DNA from: Pseudolabrys sp.
GTDB taxonomy: Bacteria; Pseudomonadota; Alphaproteobacteria; Rhizobiales; Xanthobacteraceae
Length of the DNA stretch: 32,810 bases
Direction: 5' to 3'
NCBI GenBank assembly: GCA_009694265.1
Contig: SHVM01000022.1
Coordinates: forward strand, 1-32,810
In this document: positions 7,588 to 14,805 of the stretch, one piece after another
How positions within the stretch are numbered: position 1 is the stretch's first letter
Layout of the letters: each line of letters opens with the position of its first letter
Position numbers and translations under genes: made by a program
The notes under the pieces: model-generated
Database searches by the model: none
Seen by the model: only the letters and a program-made list of their open reading frames with translations
Told to the model about the DNA's origin: nothing

Positions 7588-9090
7588 TTAGCCGATGCGG
7601 TCGGGCAGGTGGTCGGTCTTGGCGAGTGACGAGAACTTTGTGATGCTGCCGTCGAATTGCAGCTCGATCGTGCCGGTCGGCCCGTGGCGCTGCTTGCCGA
7701 TGATGATTTCCGCCTTGCCGTGAAACTTGTCGCTGTCGGCCATCCAGGCGGCGAATTTCTCGCGGTCGGATTCCAAAGGCTTGCGCATCACGTGGTAATA
7801 TTCCTCGCGATAGACGAACAAGACCACGTCGGCGTCCTGCTCGATCGATCCCGATTCACGCAAGTCCGATAATTGCGGATGCTTGTCTTCGCGGCTTTCC
7901 ACCTGCCGCGACAATTGCGACAGCGCCATGATCGGAACGTTGAGCTCCTTGGCCAGCGCCTTGAGCTTGGTCGTGATTTCGGTGATTTCCTGCACGCGGT
8001 TTTCTTGGCTGCGCCGTGTCGAGCCTTGCAGGAGTTGCAGATAGTCGATGACCAGCAAATCGAGGCCGCGCTGGCGTTTGAGCCTGCGCGCGCGCGCGGC
8101 CAGCTGCGCCACCGACAGGCCGCCGGTCTCGTCCACGAACAGCGGCAGGCCCTGCAATTCAATCGAGTGATCCTTGATCTTCTCGAAATCGGCTTCGTTG
8201 ATGGCGCCGCGCCTGATCTGGTTCGACGGAATTCCGGTCTGCTCGGCGATGATGCGGGTGGCGAGTTGCTCGGCCGACATTTCCAGCGAGAAGAAGCCGA
8301 CGATGCCGCCATTGACGGTGACCGAATGCCCGTCGGGCTTCACTTCGCCGCGCCAGGCGCGGGCGACGTTGTAGCCGATATTGGTGGCGAGCGCGGTTTT
8401 GCCCATGCCGGGGCGGCCGGCGACGATGATCAAATCGGACGGCTGCAAGCCGCCCATCATGCGGTCGAGATCGTCCAGCCCGGTGGCGATGCCGGAGAGT
8501 TTGCCGTCGCGCTGATAGGCGCGCGCCGCCATGTCGACGGCGGCGGTCAGCGCCTGCGCGAAAAGCTGGAAGCCGCCGTCGTAACGGCCGGTCTCGGCCA
8601 GTTCATACAGCTTGCGCTCGGCGTCCTCGATCTGGTTGCGCGGCGAGAAATCGACCGGCGCGTCGAAGGCGACATTGACCATGTCCTCGCCGACGATGAT
8701 GAGCGCGCGGCGGATCGACAGGTCGTAGATGGTGTGGCCATAGTCCTCGGCATTGATGATGGTGGTGGCTTCGGCGGCAAGCCGCGCCAGATATTGCCCG
8801 AGCGTCATCCCGCCGATGTCGATGGTGGCGTCGAGGAAGGTTTTCAGCGTGACCGGGGTCGCGATCTTGCCGGCGCGGACCAGATCGCGCGCGATCTGAT
8901 AGACCTTCTGATGGATCGGCTCGAAGAAATGTTCCGGGTTGAGGAAATCCGAGACGCGGTAGAAGGCTTCGTTATTGACCAGGATCGCGCCCAACAGGCC
9001 TTGCTCCGCTTCGATGTTGTGCGGAGCGGAACGAAAGAGCGGGGCAGGTTCTGCAACCTGTTTGCGGAGCGCCGAATCGAGGGGGGCCAT
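7588..9090 (-). CDS. dnaB: Replicative DNA helicase DnaB
   Basis: DnaB is the hexameric 5'-3' helicase of the chromosomal replication fork. The 500-residue protein has the N-terminal primase-interacting domain (about residues 20-125), a linker, and a RecA-like C-terminal domain. Walker A is GRPGMGKT (225-232) and Walker B is LDLLVIDYLQLL (about 345). The DnaB motifs FSLEMS, LSQLSRQVE and LRESGSIEQDADVV are also present. A roughly 20-residue insertion (GEVKPDGHSVTVNGG) lies shortly after Walker A. No intein is present. The start is the ATG at 9088-9090; its ribosome-binding site is weak. In many bacteria dnaB follows rplI, as here, but a convergent cytochrome-like gene has come between them. 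Confidence 0.97.
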   Translation of the reverse strand: MAPLDSALRKQVAEPAPLFRSAPHNIEAEQGLLGAILVNNEAFYRVSDFLNPEHFFEPIHQKVYQIARDLVRAGKIATPVTLKTFLDATIDIGGMTLGQYLARLAAEATTIINAEDYGHTIYDLSIRRALIIVGEDMVNVAFDAPVDFSPRNQIEDAERKLYELAETGRYDGGFQLFAQALTAAVDMAARAYQRDGKLSGIATGLDDLDRMMGGLQPSDLIIVAGRPGMGKTALATNIGYNVARAWRGEVKPDGHSVTVNGGIVGFFSLEMSAEQLATRIIAEQTGIPSNQIRRGAINEADFEKIKDHSIELQGLPLFVDETGGLSVAQLAARARRLKRQRGLDLLVIDYLQLLQGSTRRSQENRVQEITEITTKLKALAKELNVPIMALSQLSRQVESREDKHPQLSDLRESGSIEQDADVVLFVYREEYYHVMRKPLESDREKFAAWMADSDKFHGKAEIIIGKQRHGPTGTIELQFDGSITKFSSLAKTDHLPDRIG

Positions 9091-9378
9091 GGATGTCTTT
9101 GTTTAACGGGAGATTGTGGCATAGCACAGGCATTCGTGAAGACACGGGCGGCGCGTGCAGTTGCCCCGCAATTCACAAGGCTTAAACAGTAGTGGGAAAG
9201 GCCGATTTCTTCTTGACCCAGCGCTGCCCCTCCCGAGCTTGGGAGGCACGAACCGGCGGAACTATTCCACCGGCGAGACACATTTTTTCGAGCGCACAAA
9301 AAAATGATAGAGGCTAGGTATAAAAAAGATATGCAGTGCATTAAGTGAACGGTACGAACTCTTGAAAGGTCGAAGGCA
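9091..9378. other. Divergent intergenic region between dnaB and the cytochrome-like gene
   Basis: These 288 bases hold no convincing gene. The right part (about 9280-9345) is markedly AT-rich compared with its surroundings, and TATAAA at 9319-9324 could be a -10 element for the rightward gene, but no matching -35 is seen. CCTCCC and GGGAGG (9229-9246) form a short hairpin, and GGAA-CTA-TTCC (9258-9268) is a small palindrome. Promoters for both flanking genes should lie here, but I cannot place them firmly. Confidence 0.4.
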
Positions 9379-9873
9379 ATGACGGTCTTAAGTCGCGGTA
9401 TCCGGCTGGCGTTTGGCGGTTTGGCGCTGTGTACCGCAAATTCCGCCGGCGCGCAGGAAAGCCTGGATTCGGGCAAGACGCCGGCACAGCTCTTCGCCTT
9501 GGATTGCGTGATTTGCCACAAATCGCCGCAGGGGCTCGCCAAGTCCGGCGGATTTTTAGGTCTCGATAGCTTCCTGCGCCAGCACTACACGGCCAGCCGT
9601 GAATCGGCTGGCGCTATCGCGAACTATCTGAAAGCGGTGGGCGACGCCCCGGCTACGTCCGCGCGTGGCCCCGCGAAAAAGCGCCCCGCCAAAGGCGACG
9701 ACAAGCCCAAAGCCGGCGAAACTAAGCCGGCGGACGGCAAAGCCCTCGAGTCCAAGCCTGGCGAGTCCAAACCTAGTGAGCCAAAACCAAGCGAAGCGAA
9801 GGCCCCCGACGCCAAGCCGAGCGAGCCCAAGGCAGCAGAACCGGCGCCGGCCCCAAGTCCCAAATCGGAATAG
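9379..9873 (+). CDS. Exported monohaem cytochrome c-like protein with Lys/Pro-rich tail
   Basis: This is a 164-residue protein with three parts. A Sec-type signal peptide ends at about AGA before Q26. A short folded region (about 30-92) contains a single c-type haem site, C43-V-I-C46-H47, and ends in a helix-like ANYLKAVG resembling the last helix of class I cytochromes c. A low-complexity tail (about 95-164) is built from KPGE, KPSE and KPAD-like units and is very rich in Lys, Pro, Glu and Ala. No methionine occurs after the start codon, so the usual Met axial ligand is missing; H69 in RQHY is the only other histidine. The tail may span the periplasm or bind the cell wall. It is divergent from dnaB and converges on rplI. 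The substrate and redox partner are unknown. Confidence 0.7.
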   Translation: MTVLSRGIRLAFGGLALCTANSAGAQESLDSGKTPAQLFALDCVICHKSPQGLAKSGGFLGLDSFLRQHYTASRESAGAIANYLKAVGDAPATSARGPAKKRPAKGDDKPKAGETKPADGKALESKPGESKPSEPKPSEAKAPDAKPSEPKAAEPAPAPSPKSE

Positions 9874-9886
9874 GTCCAAGTTGGAC
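9874..9886. terminator. Short palindrome between convergent genes
   Basis: GTCCAA and TTGGAC flank one base immediately after the cytochrome-like stop codon and 29 bases past the rplI stop. It could serve as a weak bidirectional terminator, folding as a 4-base-pair stem with a 5-base loop. There is no T tract, so this is a tentative call from position. Confidence 0.25.
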
Positions 9887-9915
9887 TAGGGCCAGGCTTG
9901 CGGTCGCGCCAGCGA

Positions 9916-10590
9916 TTACGTCTCTTCGGCTTTCTTCTTCGCCTTCTTGGCTTTGGCGGGCTTTTTCTCGCCGTCTGCGGCTGCCACCTCGGCGCCGCCT
10001 TCAGCCGCTTCGCCTTGCTTCATCGCCTTGGCCACTTCCGGTTCGAAGAAGGCTTCCGCGGTCGCCAGCACGGCAGCGGCTTCCTCTTCGGCGTCCTCAC
10101 GGCGCACGGTGACATCCTCGCCGCGCGCGATGCGCTCGGCTTCCGCCGCGCTGCGGGCGACCGTAATCGTAATCCCCACCTCGACGTCCGGGTGAAGCGC
10201 CAGCGGAACCTTGTACTGGCCGATCGACTTGATCGGCGCGTTGAGCACGACATGCGAGCGGCTGACTTCGCCGCCTTCGGCATTGATCAGGCTGGCAATG
10301 TCGCGCGTCGACACCGAGCCGAACAACTGGCCGGTTTCGCTCGCCTGCCGGATCACCACATAGGTCTTGCCGTCGACCTTGGCGGCGAGTTTGCCGGCCT
10401 CGCCCTTGGCTTCGAGACTGCGGGTCGTCAGATCGGCCTTCATGCCCTCGAATTTCGATTTGTTATCGGCGGTCGCGCGCAGCGCCTTGCCGCGCGGCAG
10501 CAGAAAATTGCGGGCATAGCCGTCCTTGACGCGCACGACGTCGCCCATTTGACCGAGCTTGCCGATACGCTCCAGTAGGATCACATCCAT
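9916..10590 (-). CDS. rplI: 50S ribosomal protein L9
   Basis: L9 binds 23S rRNA at the base of the L1 stalk and helps maintain reading-frame fidelity. The first 150 residues follow the family: [16 protein letters not shown], then [16 protein letters not shown], a connecting helix and the C-terminal domain. At 224 residues it is much longer than the 149-residue Escherichia coli protein. The extra C-terminal tail is first acidic and Ala/Glu-rich, then basic ([15 protein letters not shown]), as is common in Rhizobiales. I chose the second in-frame ATG (10588-10590) because AAGGAGT lies 8 bases before it, while the ATG at 10594-10596 is too close to that site. It is the last gene of the rpsF-rpsR-DUF2232-rplI group. 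Confidence 0.96.
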   Translation of the reverse strand: MDVILLERIGKLGQMGDVVRVKDGYARNFLLPRGKALRATADNKSKFEGMKADLTTRSLEAKGEAGKLAAKVDGKTYVVIRQASETGQLFGSVSTRDIASLINAEGGEVSRSHVVLNAPIKSIGQYKVPLALHPDVEVGITITVARSAAEAERIARGEDVTVRREDAEEEAAAVLATAEAFFEPEVAKAMKQGEAAEGGAEVAAADGEKKPAKAKKAKKKAEET

Positions 10591-10641
10591 TGTCATTACT
10601 CCTTGATTTGAACGAGTGGTTGTTGGCGATGATTTGAAATC

Positions 10642-11631
10642 TCAGGTCGGGGTGGGCGGCCCGTGCTTGCGCGCGACGCGCGCGCGCAGATCGAAGGCGG
10701 TTTCGCTCAAGCCCAGCAGGCAGAGCGCCAGCACCGGCCAGCCGAAAACGAGCACGGACGCATAGACGCCGCCGAGCAGGAACGGCCGGCTCTTGATGCC
10801 ATGCGTGATGGCATGCAGCACCGCAAAGCCGAGTATGCCATAGGCCATCAGCAGGCTGGCCGACAGCACGCCGGCGAGGATGCCGACAAAACCATCGAGA
10901 AAGCTCAAGCCCATCGCCAGTGCCAGCGTTGCCGCGAACGGGCGCGGAAAGGTCATGGTCGAGAGTTGCGGCCACGGCCGCTTCAAGCGGCCGGAGAAAT
11001 TCACGATGCGGGCGGAGAGCCACAGGTTGATCAAAATGGTGATGGTGGCGAGCACGGCGGCGGCCGGCGGGATGGCCGTAACCAGAAAAGTAATCAGCCG
11101 GCCGGTGTTGGACACGCCGGGCACTGCGATCGGCGCGCCAGCGGCTGCGCCGGGCTCGACCCGCAGCATGCGGGAGAGCGCATTATGCAGCCCGGCACGG
11201 AAGGTCTCGGCATCGGTGCCGAAATTGGGGATGGCGACCACCACGATCAGCGCGGCGAGCATGGCTGTCCAAACCACCAGCCGGCCGGGCGGATACCATT
11301 CGAGCGCATCGCTACGTGCCGCGCCGTTATGACTGGCTGCGCCGCCCGGGCGCGCCAGCAGGGCGAGATAGCCGAGCCACCAGGCCGGCATGCCGGCGCC
11401 GGCCAGGAACGCAAAGAAGAATACGGGACCGAAAAAGATTGCGAGCGCGAGCGCGCCGGTGAAGGCGGCGATGAGGGCTGCCCAATGGCTCCAGCCCAGC
11501 CCCGCGATCATGATCGGCAGCGGTGCCAGATAAAACAGCAGGATCGACAGCCACGAGCCTGACGTCACCGAAGCGAACAGCAAAGCCGCCGCGGCGCCAG
11601 CACCAATACCGATCAATCCGAACTGCATCAT
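10642..11631 (-). CDS. DUF2232 family multi-pass membrane protein
   Basis: This inner-membrane protein of about 329 residues has roughly eight hydrophobic segments spread over its length. It matches the DUF2232 (YybS-like) family, which in alphaproteobacteria regularly sits between rpsR and rplI. Its biochemical role is unknown; the fold recalls small-molecule transporter membrane components, but that is inference. The open frame extends to a TTG at 11718, but the added 29 residues are not hydrophobic, so I prefer the tandem ATG codons at 11626-11631, just before the first membrane segment. The gene is flanked by rpsR (97 bases upstream) and rplI (45 bases downstream) on the same strand, which suggests co-transcription. 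A 6-base-pair hairpin at 11643-11657 lies just before the start. Confidence 0.8.
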   Translation of the reverse strand: MMQFGLIGIGAGAAAALLFASVTSGSWLSILLFYLAPLPIMIAGLGWSHWAALIAAFTGALALAIFFGPVFFFAFLAGAGMPAWWLGYLALLARPGGAASHNGAARSDALEWYPPGRLVVWTAMLAALIVVVAIPNFGTDAETFRAGLHNALSRMLRVEPGAAAGAPIAVPGVSNTGRLITFLVTAIPPAAAVLATITILINLWLSARIVNFSGRLKRPWPQLSTMTFPRPFAATLALAMGLSFLDGFVGILAGVLSASLLMAYGILGFAVLHAITHGIKSRPFLLGGVYASVLVFGWPVLALCLLGLSETAFDLRARVARKHGPPTPT

Positions 11632-11728
11632 CACGAGCTGTCCCGCTCTTTGAGCGGTTAGAGACGAAAGTCCGTCCCAACCATCGGCTCCCGGGATGAT
11701 CCCGCAAGCCTCGTTCAAGTTTACCGCG

Positions 11729-12013
11729 TTAGCGGATTACATAAGGCAGCAAGCCGAGGAAGCGCGAGCGTTTAATCGCCTGCGCCAATTCGCGCTGCTT
11801 CTTGGCCGACACCGCGGTAATGCGGCTCGGCACGATCTTGCCGCGCTCCGACACGTAGCGCTGCAACAGCTTGACGTCCTTGTAGTCGATCTTCGGCGCA
11901 CCGGCGCCCGAGAACGGACAGGTCTTGCGCCGGCGGAAAAACGGCCTGCGCGCACCGCCGCCGCCGCCAGCACCACCGCCAAAACCAGCACCTTGGGATG
12001 ATCCAAATGCCAT
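11729..12013 (-). CDS. rpsR: 30S ribosomal protein S18
   Basis: S18 pairs with S6 on the platform of the small ribosomal subunit. The 94-residue protein contains the diagnostic [31 protein letters not shown] and [23 protein letters not shown] segments. Its N-terminus has an unusual glycine run ([16 protein letters not shown], about residues 9-24), longer than in Escherichia coli S18. The start lies only 4 bases after the rpsF stop. A GGAGGA ribosome-binding site overlaps the last rpsF codons, so translation of the pair is probably coupled. Confidence 0.97.
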   Translation of the reverse strand: MAFGSSQGAGFGGGAGGGGGARRPFFRRRKTCPFSGAGAPKIDYKDVKLLQRYVSERGKIVPSRITAVSAKKQRELAQAIKRSRFLGLLPYVIR

Positions 12014-12017
12014 GGCT

Positions 12018-12449
12018 CTATTCCTCCACCGCTATGGCGTCGACGGCGTCATCGATTGCTTCGTCGCGCCGCGGGCGGCGTGGACCGCGATCGCCGCGAT
12101 CGCCGCGGTCACCGCGATCGTCGCGGTCGGATTTGCGCATCATCGCCGAGGGGCCTTCCTCATGCGCCTCGACGCGGATGGTGAGATAGCGCAGGACATC
12201 TTCACTCAGCCGCTCCTGACGCTCGACTTCATTGAGCGCGGCCGCCGGGGCTTCGACATTGAGCAGCGTCAAATGCGCCTTGCGGTTCTTGGCGATGCGG
12301 TAGGAGAGCGACTTGAGGCCCCAATATTCCGTCTTGGTGATTTTGCCGCCATTTTGCGTGATGACGCCCGACAACAGCGTCGTCAATTCTTCGACCTGCT
12401 GCGTGCTCAGATCCTGGCGCGCCAGATAGACGTGTTCGTACAACGGCAT
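12018..12449 (-). CDS. rpsF: 30S ribosomal protein S6
   Basis: S6 is a small-subunit platform protein that forms a heterodimer with S18. The 143-residue sequence opens [15 protein letters not shown], the usual S6 N-terminus, and continues with [20 protein letters not shown]. After about residue 105 comes an extension built from repeated GDR units ([12 protein letters not shown]) followed by a basic stretch and an acidic end. Other bacteria carry acidic S6 tails that the ligase RimK can extend with glutamate; this one ends in EE, but no rimK is in view. GGGAAGG lies 7 bases before the ATG. The leader upstream is long and contains several hairpins that could mediate feedback by S6-S18. Confidence 0.97.
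   Translation of the reverse strand: MPLYEHVYLARQDLSTQQVEELTTLLSGVITQNGGKITKTEYWGLKSLSYRIAKNRKAHLTLLNVEAPAAALNEVERQERLSEDVLRYLTIRVEAHEEGPSAMMRKSDRDDRGDRGDRGDRGPRRPRRDEAIDDAVDAIAVEE
12078..12128 (-). repeat. 9-base tandem repeat encoding the GDR tract of S6
   Basis: Four to five imperfect copies of a 9-base unit (plus-strand form close to CGATCGCCG) encode successive Gly-Asp-Arg triplets in the S6 tail. Such in-frame tandem units often change copy number by slippage. The exact copy count may therefore differ between related strains. Confidence 0.6.
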
Positions 12450-12499
12450 GAAATGCCTTCCCTGTTAGCCCATAACCCTCGACCCTGGCGCCTAGCCCC

Positions 12500-12523
12500 T
12501 CGAGCCCTTCGGGAAAGGCTCGA
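12500..12523 (-). promoter_or_regulatory. Hairpin in rpsF leader, candidate S6-S18 feedback element
   Basis: TCGAGCC (12500-12506) pairs with GGCTCGA (12517-12523). Two further A-U pairs extend the stem in the minus-strand RNA, leaving one bulged G and a small loop containing CCCG. It lies 51-74 bases before the rpsF start. Known S6-S18 leader motifs present a CCG in a hairpin that mimics the 16S rRNA site. The CCG here is suggestive, but I cannot confirm a match to the consensus structure. Confidence 0.35.
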
Positions 12524-12572
12524 ATGCTCTGAAGGCGGGAACACGGGACGTCGGGCGCAGCGGCCCTACCGG

Positions 12573-12588
12573 TTTTTCACGTGAAACG
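12573..12588. promoter_or_regulatory. parS-like palindrome
   Basis: The 12-base palindrome TTTCACGTGAAA (12575-12586) sits in a 16-base stretch matching the ParB-binding parS consensus TGTTNCACGTGAAACA at about 14 of 16 positions. On the minus strand 13 of the 14 core bases GTTTCACGTGAAAC are present. It is intergenic, in the rpsF leader. ParB/parA genes are not in the window, and one degenerate site does not prove function. The stretch is also enclosed by an inverted repeat (CCGGTTT at 12569-12575 and AAACCGG at 12593-12599), so an RNA structure is an alternative. Confidence 0.4.
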
Positions 12589-12640
12589 CTTGAAACCGGC
12601 CGTCCGTTCAGCTCCCAACCAAGATCGACGGAACGCGCGG

Positions 12641-12668
12641 TTTATAGGGATTTCTGATGAAAAGGCAA
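12641..12668 (-). promoter_or_regulatory. Candidate sigma-70-type promoter for rpsF
   Basis: On the minus strand TTGCCT (complement of 12663-12668) is followed after 16 bases by TATAAA (complement of 12641-12646), matching the -35 and -10 consensus at four and five of six positions. Transcription would begin near 12634, giving a leader of about 185 bases before rpsF. The -35 lies upstream of a small minus-strand gene's stop codon at 12686, so there is no coding overlap. Confidence 0.45.
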
Positions 12669-12685
12669 GGCGGGCAGGAGGGCGC

Positions 12686-12922
12686 TCAAGCCGCGCGCGG
12701 GCCGGGATTGGGGGCGTTCTGCTGCAACCGGTCGGCCAGTTTGACCGCGAGATCGACGCCTTCGCGGATCTGGCGCGCGGCTTCGGGCTTGATGTCGCTT
12801 GTCCTGCGCATTCGGTTGAGCGCTTCCAACAGCCGTTCGAGATTATCGGCCATCAATTGCTGGCGGAATTCCGGGTCGCGGCGCGCCCGCGCGAGATCGT
12901 CCTCGGTTACCAGCTTGCTCAT
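12686..12922 (-). CDS. Small conserved soluble protein, function unknown
   Basis: This is a 78-residue, highly charged, helix-rich protein starting MSKLVTEDDLARARRDPEFRQQLM. It has no signal peptide, membrane segment or cysteine. Similar short proteins beginning with a TEDDLARAR-like stretch and containing ARQIREGVDLAVKLAD are, to my recollection, common in Rhizobiales and uncharacterised. The ATG at 12920-12922 is preferred over the preceding GTG because AGAGG lies about 8 bases upstream of it. It lies upstream of rpsF on the same strand and is divergent from fabD. A longer plus-strand frame covers the same bases but has no recognisable protein character. I assign no function. Confidence 0.65.
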   Translation of the reverse strand: MSKLVTEDDLARARRDPEFRQQLMADNLERLLEALNRMRRTSDIKPEAARQIREGVDLAVKLADRLQQNAPNPGPRAA

Positions 12923-13010
12923 CACATAGCCTCTGAAAGATGAGCAGGACCCTAGCGCCAGAGTCTTGTCGGTTGGTTACCGCCAAGGCTCAACTTGGAT
13001 GCGCGCAACT

Positions 13011-13039
13011 TGACAGAACCCCTGATCGCGGTGTCTTTC
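13011..13039 (+). promoter_or_regulatory. Possible promoter for the fab cluster
   Basis: A perfect -35 hexamer TTGACA (13011-13016) lies 57 bases before the fabD start. With a 17-base spacer the -10 would be TCTTTC (13034-13039), a poor match to consensus. Alphaproteobacterial -10 elements are often degenerate, so this is kept as a tentative call. Confidence 0.3.
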
Positions 13040-13072
13040 GGCTCGATTTTGACGCTGTACGGGTGGTAATCG

Positions 13073-14020
13073 ATGGCGGTCGCATTCGTATTTCCGGGTC
13101 AGGGCAGCCAGACCGCCGGCATGGGCAAAACGCTGGCCGCGAATTTCGCATCGGCCGCCCAGGTCTTTGCCGAAGTGGACGAGGCGCTCGGCGACAAGCT
13201 CAGCGCCATCATTTTCGAAGGGCCGCAGGATACGCTCACGCTCACGCAAAACGCCCAGCCTGCGCTGATGGCGGTCTCTCTTGCAACCATTCGCGTGCTG
13301 GAGATGGAAGCCGGCCTCGACCTCAAACGCGACGCGCAATTCGTCGCCGGCCATTCGCTCGGCGAATATTCGGCACTGGCCGCGAGCGGCGCCTTCACCA
13401 TCGCCGACACCGCGCGGCTGTTGCGCATACGCGGGCAGGCCATGCAGAAGGCGGTGCCGGTCGGCGTCGGCTCCATGGCGGCTTTGATTGGGCTTGAATT
13501 CGATGCCGCCGCCGCGGCTGCCGCGGAAGCGGCACAAGGCCAAGTCTGCCAGGCCGCCAACGACAATGGCGGCGGCCAGGTGGTGGTGTCGGGTGACAAG
13601 GCGGCGGTCGAGCGTGCGGTGGAAATCGCCAAAACAAAAGGCGCCAAGCGCGCGATGATATTGCCGGTGTCCGCGCCCTTTCATTGCGCGCTGATGCAGC
13701 CTGCCGCCGATGCGATGGCGCTGGCGCTGGCGAAAGTGGCGGTCAAATCGCCGGTGGTGCCGCTGATCGCCAATGTGCTGGCCAAACCCATTCAAGATCC
13801 GGCCGAGATCGTGCGCGCGCTTATCGCCCAGGTTACCGGCACGGTGCGTTGGCGCGAGTCGGTAGCCTTCATGGCTGCCGCCGGCGTCAAAACGTTCTAC
13901 GAAGTGGGGGCCGGCAAAGTGCTCAGCGGTCTCGTCAAGCGTATTGCCGATGGCGCCAGCGCAAGCGCAATCGGCAGCCCTGAGGACATTGCCGCGTATA
14001 AAGCCGGGAGAGGTTCATGA
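13073..14020 (+). CDS. fabD: Malonyl-CoA:acyl-carrier-protein transacylase
   Basis: FabD transfers malonyl groups from CoA to acyl carrier protein, feeding every elongation cycle of fatty-acid synthesis. The 315-residue cytoplasmic enzyme begins AVAFVFPGQGSQ, with the oxyanion glutamine in GQGSQ. It has the nucleophile Ser95 in GHSLGEYSA and the catalytic histidine in SAPFHCALM. Length is typical. The stop codon overlaps the fabG start region (ATGATG at 14017-14022), implying translational coupling. It is the first gene of the fabD-fabG-acpP-fabF cluster; fabH and plsX are not here, as expected for alphaproteobacteria, where they lie elsewhere. Confidence 0.97.
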   Translation: MAVAFVFPGQGSQTAGMGKTLAANFASAAQVFAEVDEALGDKLSAIIFEGPQDTLTLTQNAQPALMAVSLATIRVLEMEAGLDLKRDAQFVAGHSLGEYSALAASGAFTIADTARLLRIRGQAMQKAVPVGVGSMAALIGLEFDAAAAAAAEAAQGQVCQAANDNGGGQVVVSGDKAAVERAVEIAKTKGAKRAMILPVSAPFHCALMQPAADAMALALAKVAVKSPVVPLIANVLAKPIQDPAEIVRALIAQVTGTVRWRESVAFMAAAGVKTFYEVGAGKVLSGLVKRIADGASASAIGSPEDIAAYKAGRGS

Positions 14021-14757
14021 TGTTCGATTTGAGCGGAAAGACCGCGCTAGTGACGGGCGCGACCGGCGGCATCGGCGCCGCTGTCGCACGCGCGCTGCAT
14101 GGCCAGGGCGCGACCGTCGCGATTTCCGGCACTCGCCGCGAGGTACTCGACGCGCTTGCGGCCGAGCTTGGGAGCCGCGTGCATGTTCTGCCCTGCGATC
14201 TCGCCGACAAGAAAGCGGTCGAAAGACTGGTGCCGTCGGCTGAAGAGAAGATGGAGAAGCTCGATATCCTGGTCGCCAATGCCGGCGTGACCAAGGACAA
14301 TCTGTTCGTGCAAATGCACGACGAGGAGTGGGACCAGGTCATCGCCATCAATCTCACGGCGACCTTCCGGCTCACCCGAGCGGCGGTGAAGGGCATGATG
14401 CGGCGGCGCTTCGGCCGCGTCGTCGGCATCTCCTCGGTGGTCGGCGTTACCGGCAATCCGGGGCAGGCCAATTATACCGCCTCGAAGGCGGGCATGATCG
14501 GCATGATGAAGACGGTGGCGGCCGAATATGCCAAGCGCAACGTCACCGCCAATTGCATCGCGCCCGGCTTCATCGCCACGCCGATGACAGACAAGCTTAA
14601 TGAAAAGCAGCGCGAGGCCATCCTGGGGCGCGTGCCTGCGGGCAAGCTTGGAACTCCCGCCGACGTGGCGGCGGCGGCGGTATACCTTGCTTCCAACGAG
14701 GCCGCCTATATCACCGGCCAAACGCTGCACATCAACGGCGGAATGGCGATGTTTTAG
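14017..14757 (+). CDS. fabG: 3-oxoacyl-[acyl-carrier-protein] reductase
   Basis: FabG reduces 3-oxoacyl-ACP with NADPH in the first reductive step of each elongation cycle. The 246-residue SDR shows the cofactor motif TGATGGIG (13-20), NAGVTKD, the catalytic serine in ISSVVG, and the Tyr/Lys pair in YTASKAG. The C-terminus ITGQTLHINGGMAMF is characteristic of FabG rather than other SDRs. Two adjacent ATG codons overlap the fabD stop, and either could be used. The TAG stop shares its last base with the first base of a 49-base palindromic repeat, so the message ends in a large hairpin. Confidence 0.97.
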   Translation: MMFDLSGKTALVTGATGGIGAAVARALHGQGATVAISGTRREVLDALAAELGSRVHVLPCDLADKKAVERLVPSAEEKMEKLDILVANAGVTKDNLFVQMHDEEWDQVIAINLTATFRLTRAAVKGMMRRRFGRVVGISSVVGVTGNPGQANYTASKAGMIGMMKTVAAEYAKRNVTANCIAPGFIATPMTDKLNEKQREAILGRVPAGKLGTPADVAAAAVYLASNEAAYITGQTLHINGGMAMF

Positions 14758-14805
14758 CGCATGATCCCGAAAAGTGGGCACCGGTTTTCGGAAAGGATCA
14801 TGCGC
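14757..14805. repeat. Dispersed palindromic repeat, copy 1
   Basis: A 49-base element has perfect outer arms GCGCATGATC (14757-14766) and GATCATGCGC (14796-14805), plus inner arms CCGAAAA (14767-14773) and TTTTCGG (14785-14791). It can fold into a long interrupted hairpin. A second copy of the same length and layout occurs at 21789-21837. From memory, closely similar elements are scattered through Rhizobiales genomes. Here it begins in the fabG stop codon and could stabilise or attenuate the fabG-acpP transcript. Confidence 0.8.

Noticed and set aside
7873-9192. Long plus-strand open frame opposite dnaB (439 codons)
   Set aside because: It is the antisense shadow of dnaB. High GC removes stops, and the translation is low-complexity with no recognisable motif.
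9229-9246. CCTCCC/GGGAGG hairpin between dnaB and the cytochrome-like gene
   Set aside because: The stem is short, in a divergent region where no terminator is expected, and without flanking support.
9379-9435. Possible lipoprotein signal (LALC, Cys18) in the cytochrome-like protein
   Set aside because: The residue before the cysteine is Leu rather than Gly, Ala or Ser, and a normal AxA signal-peptidase I site follows.
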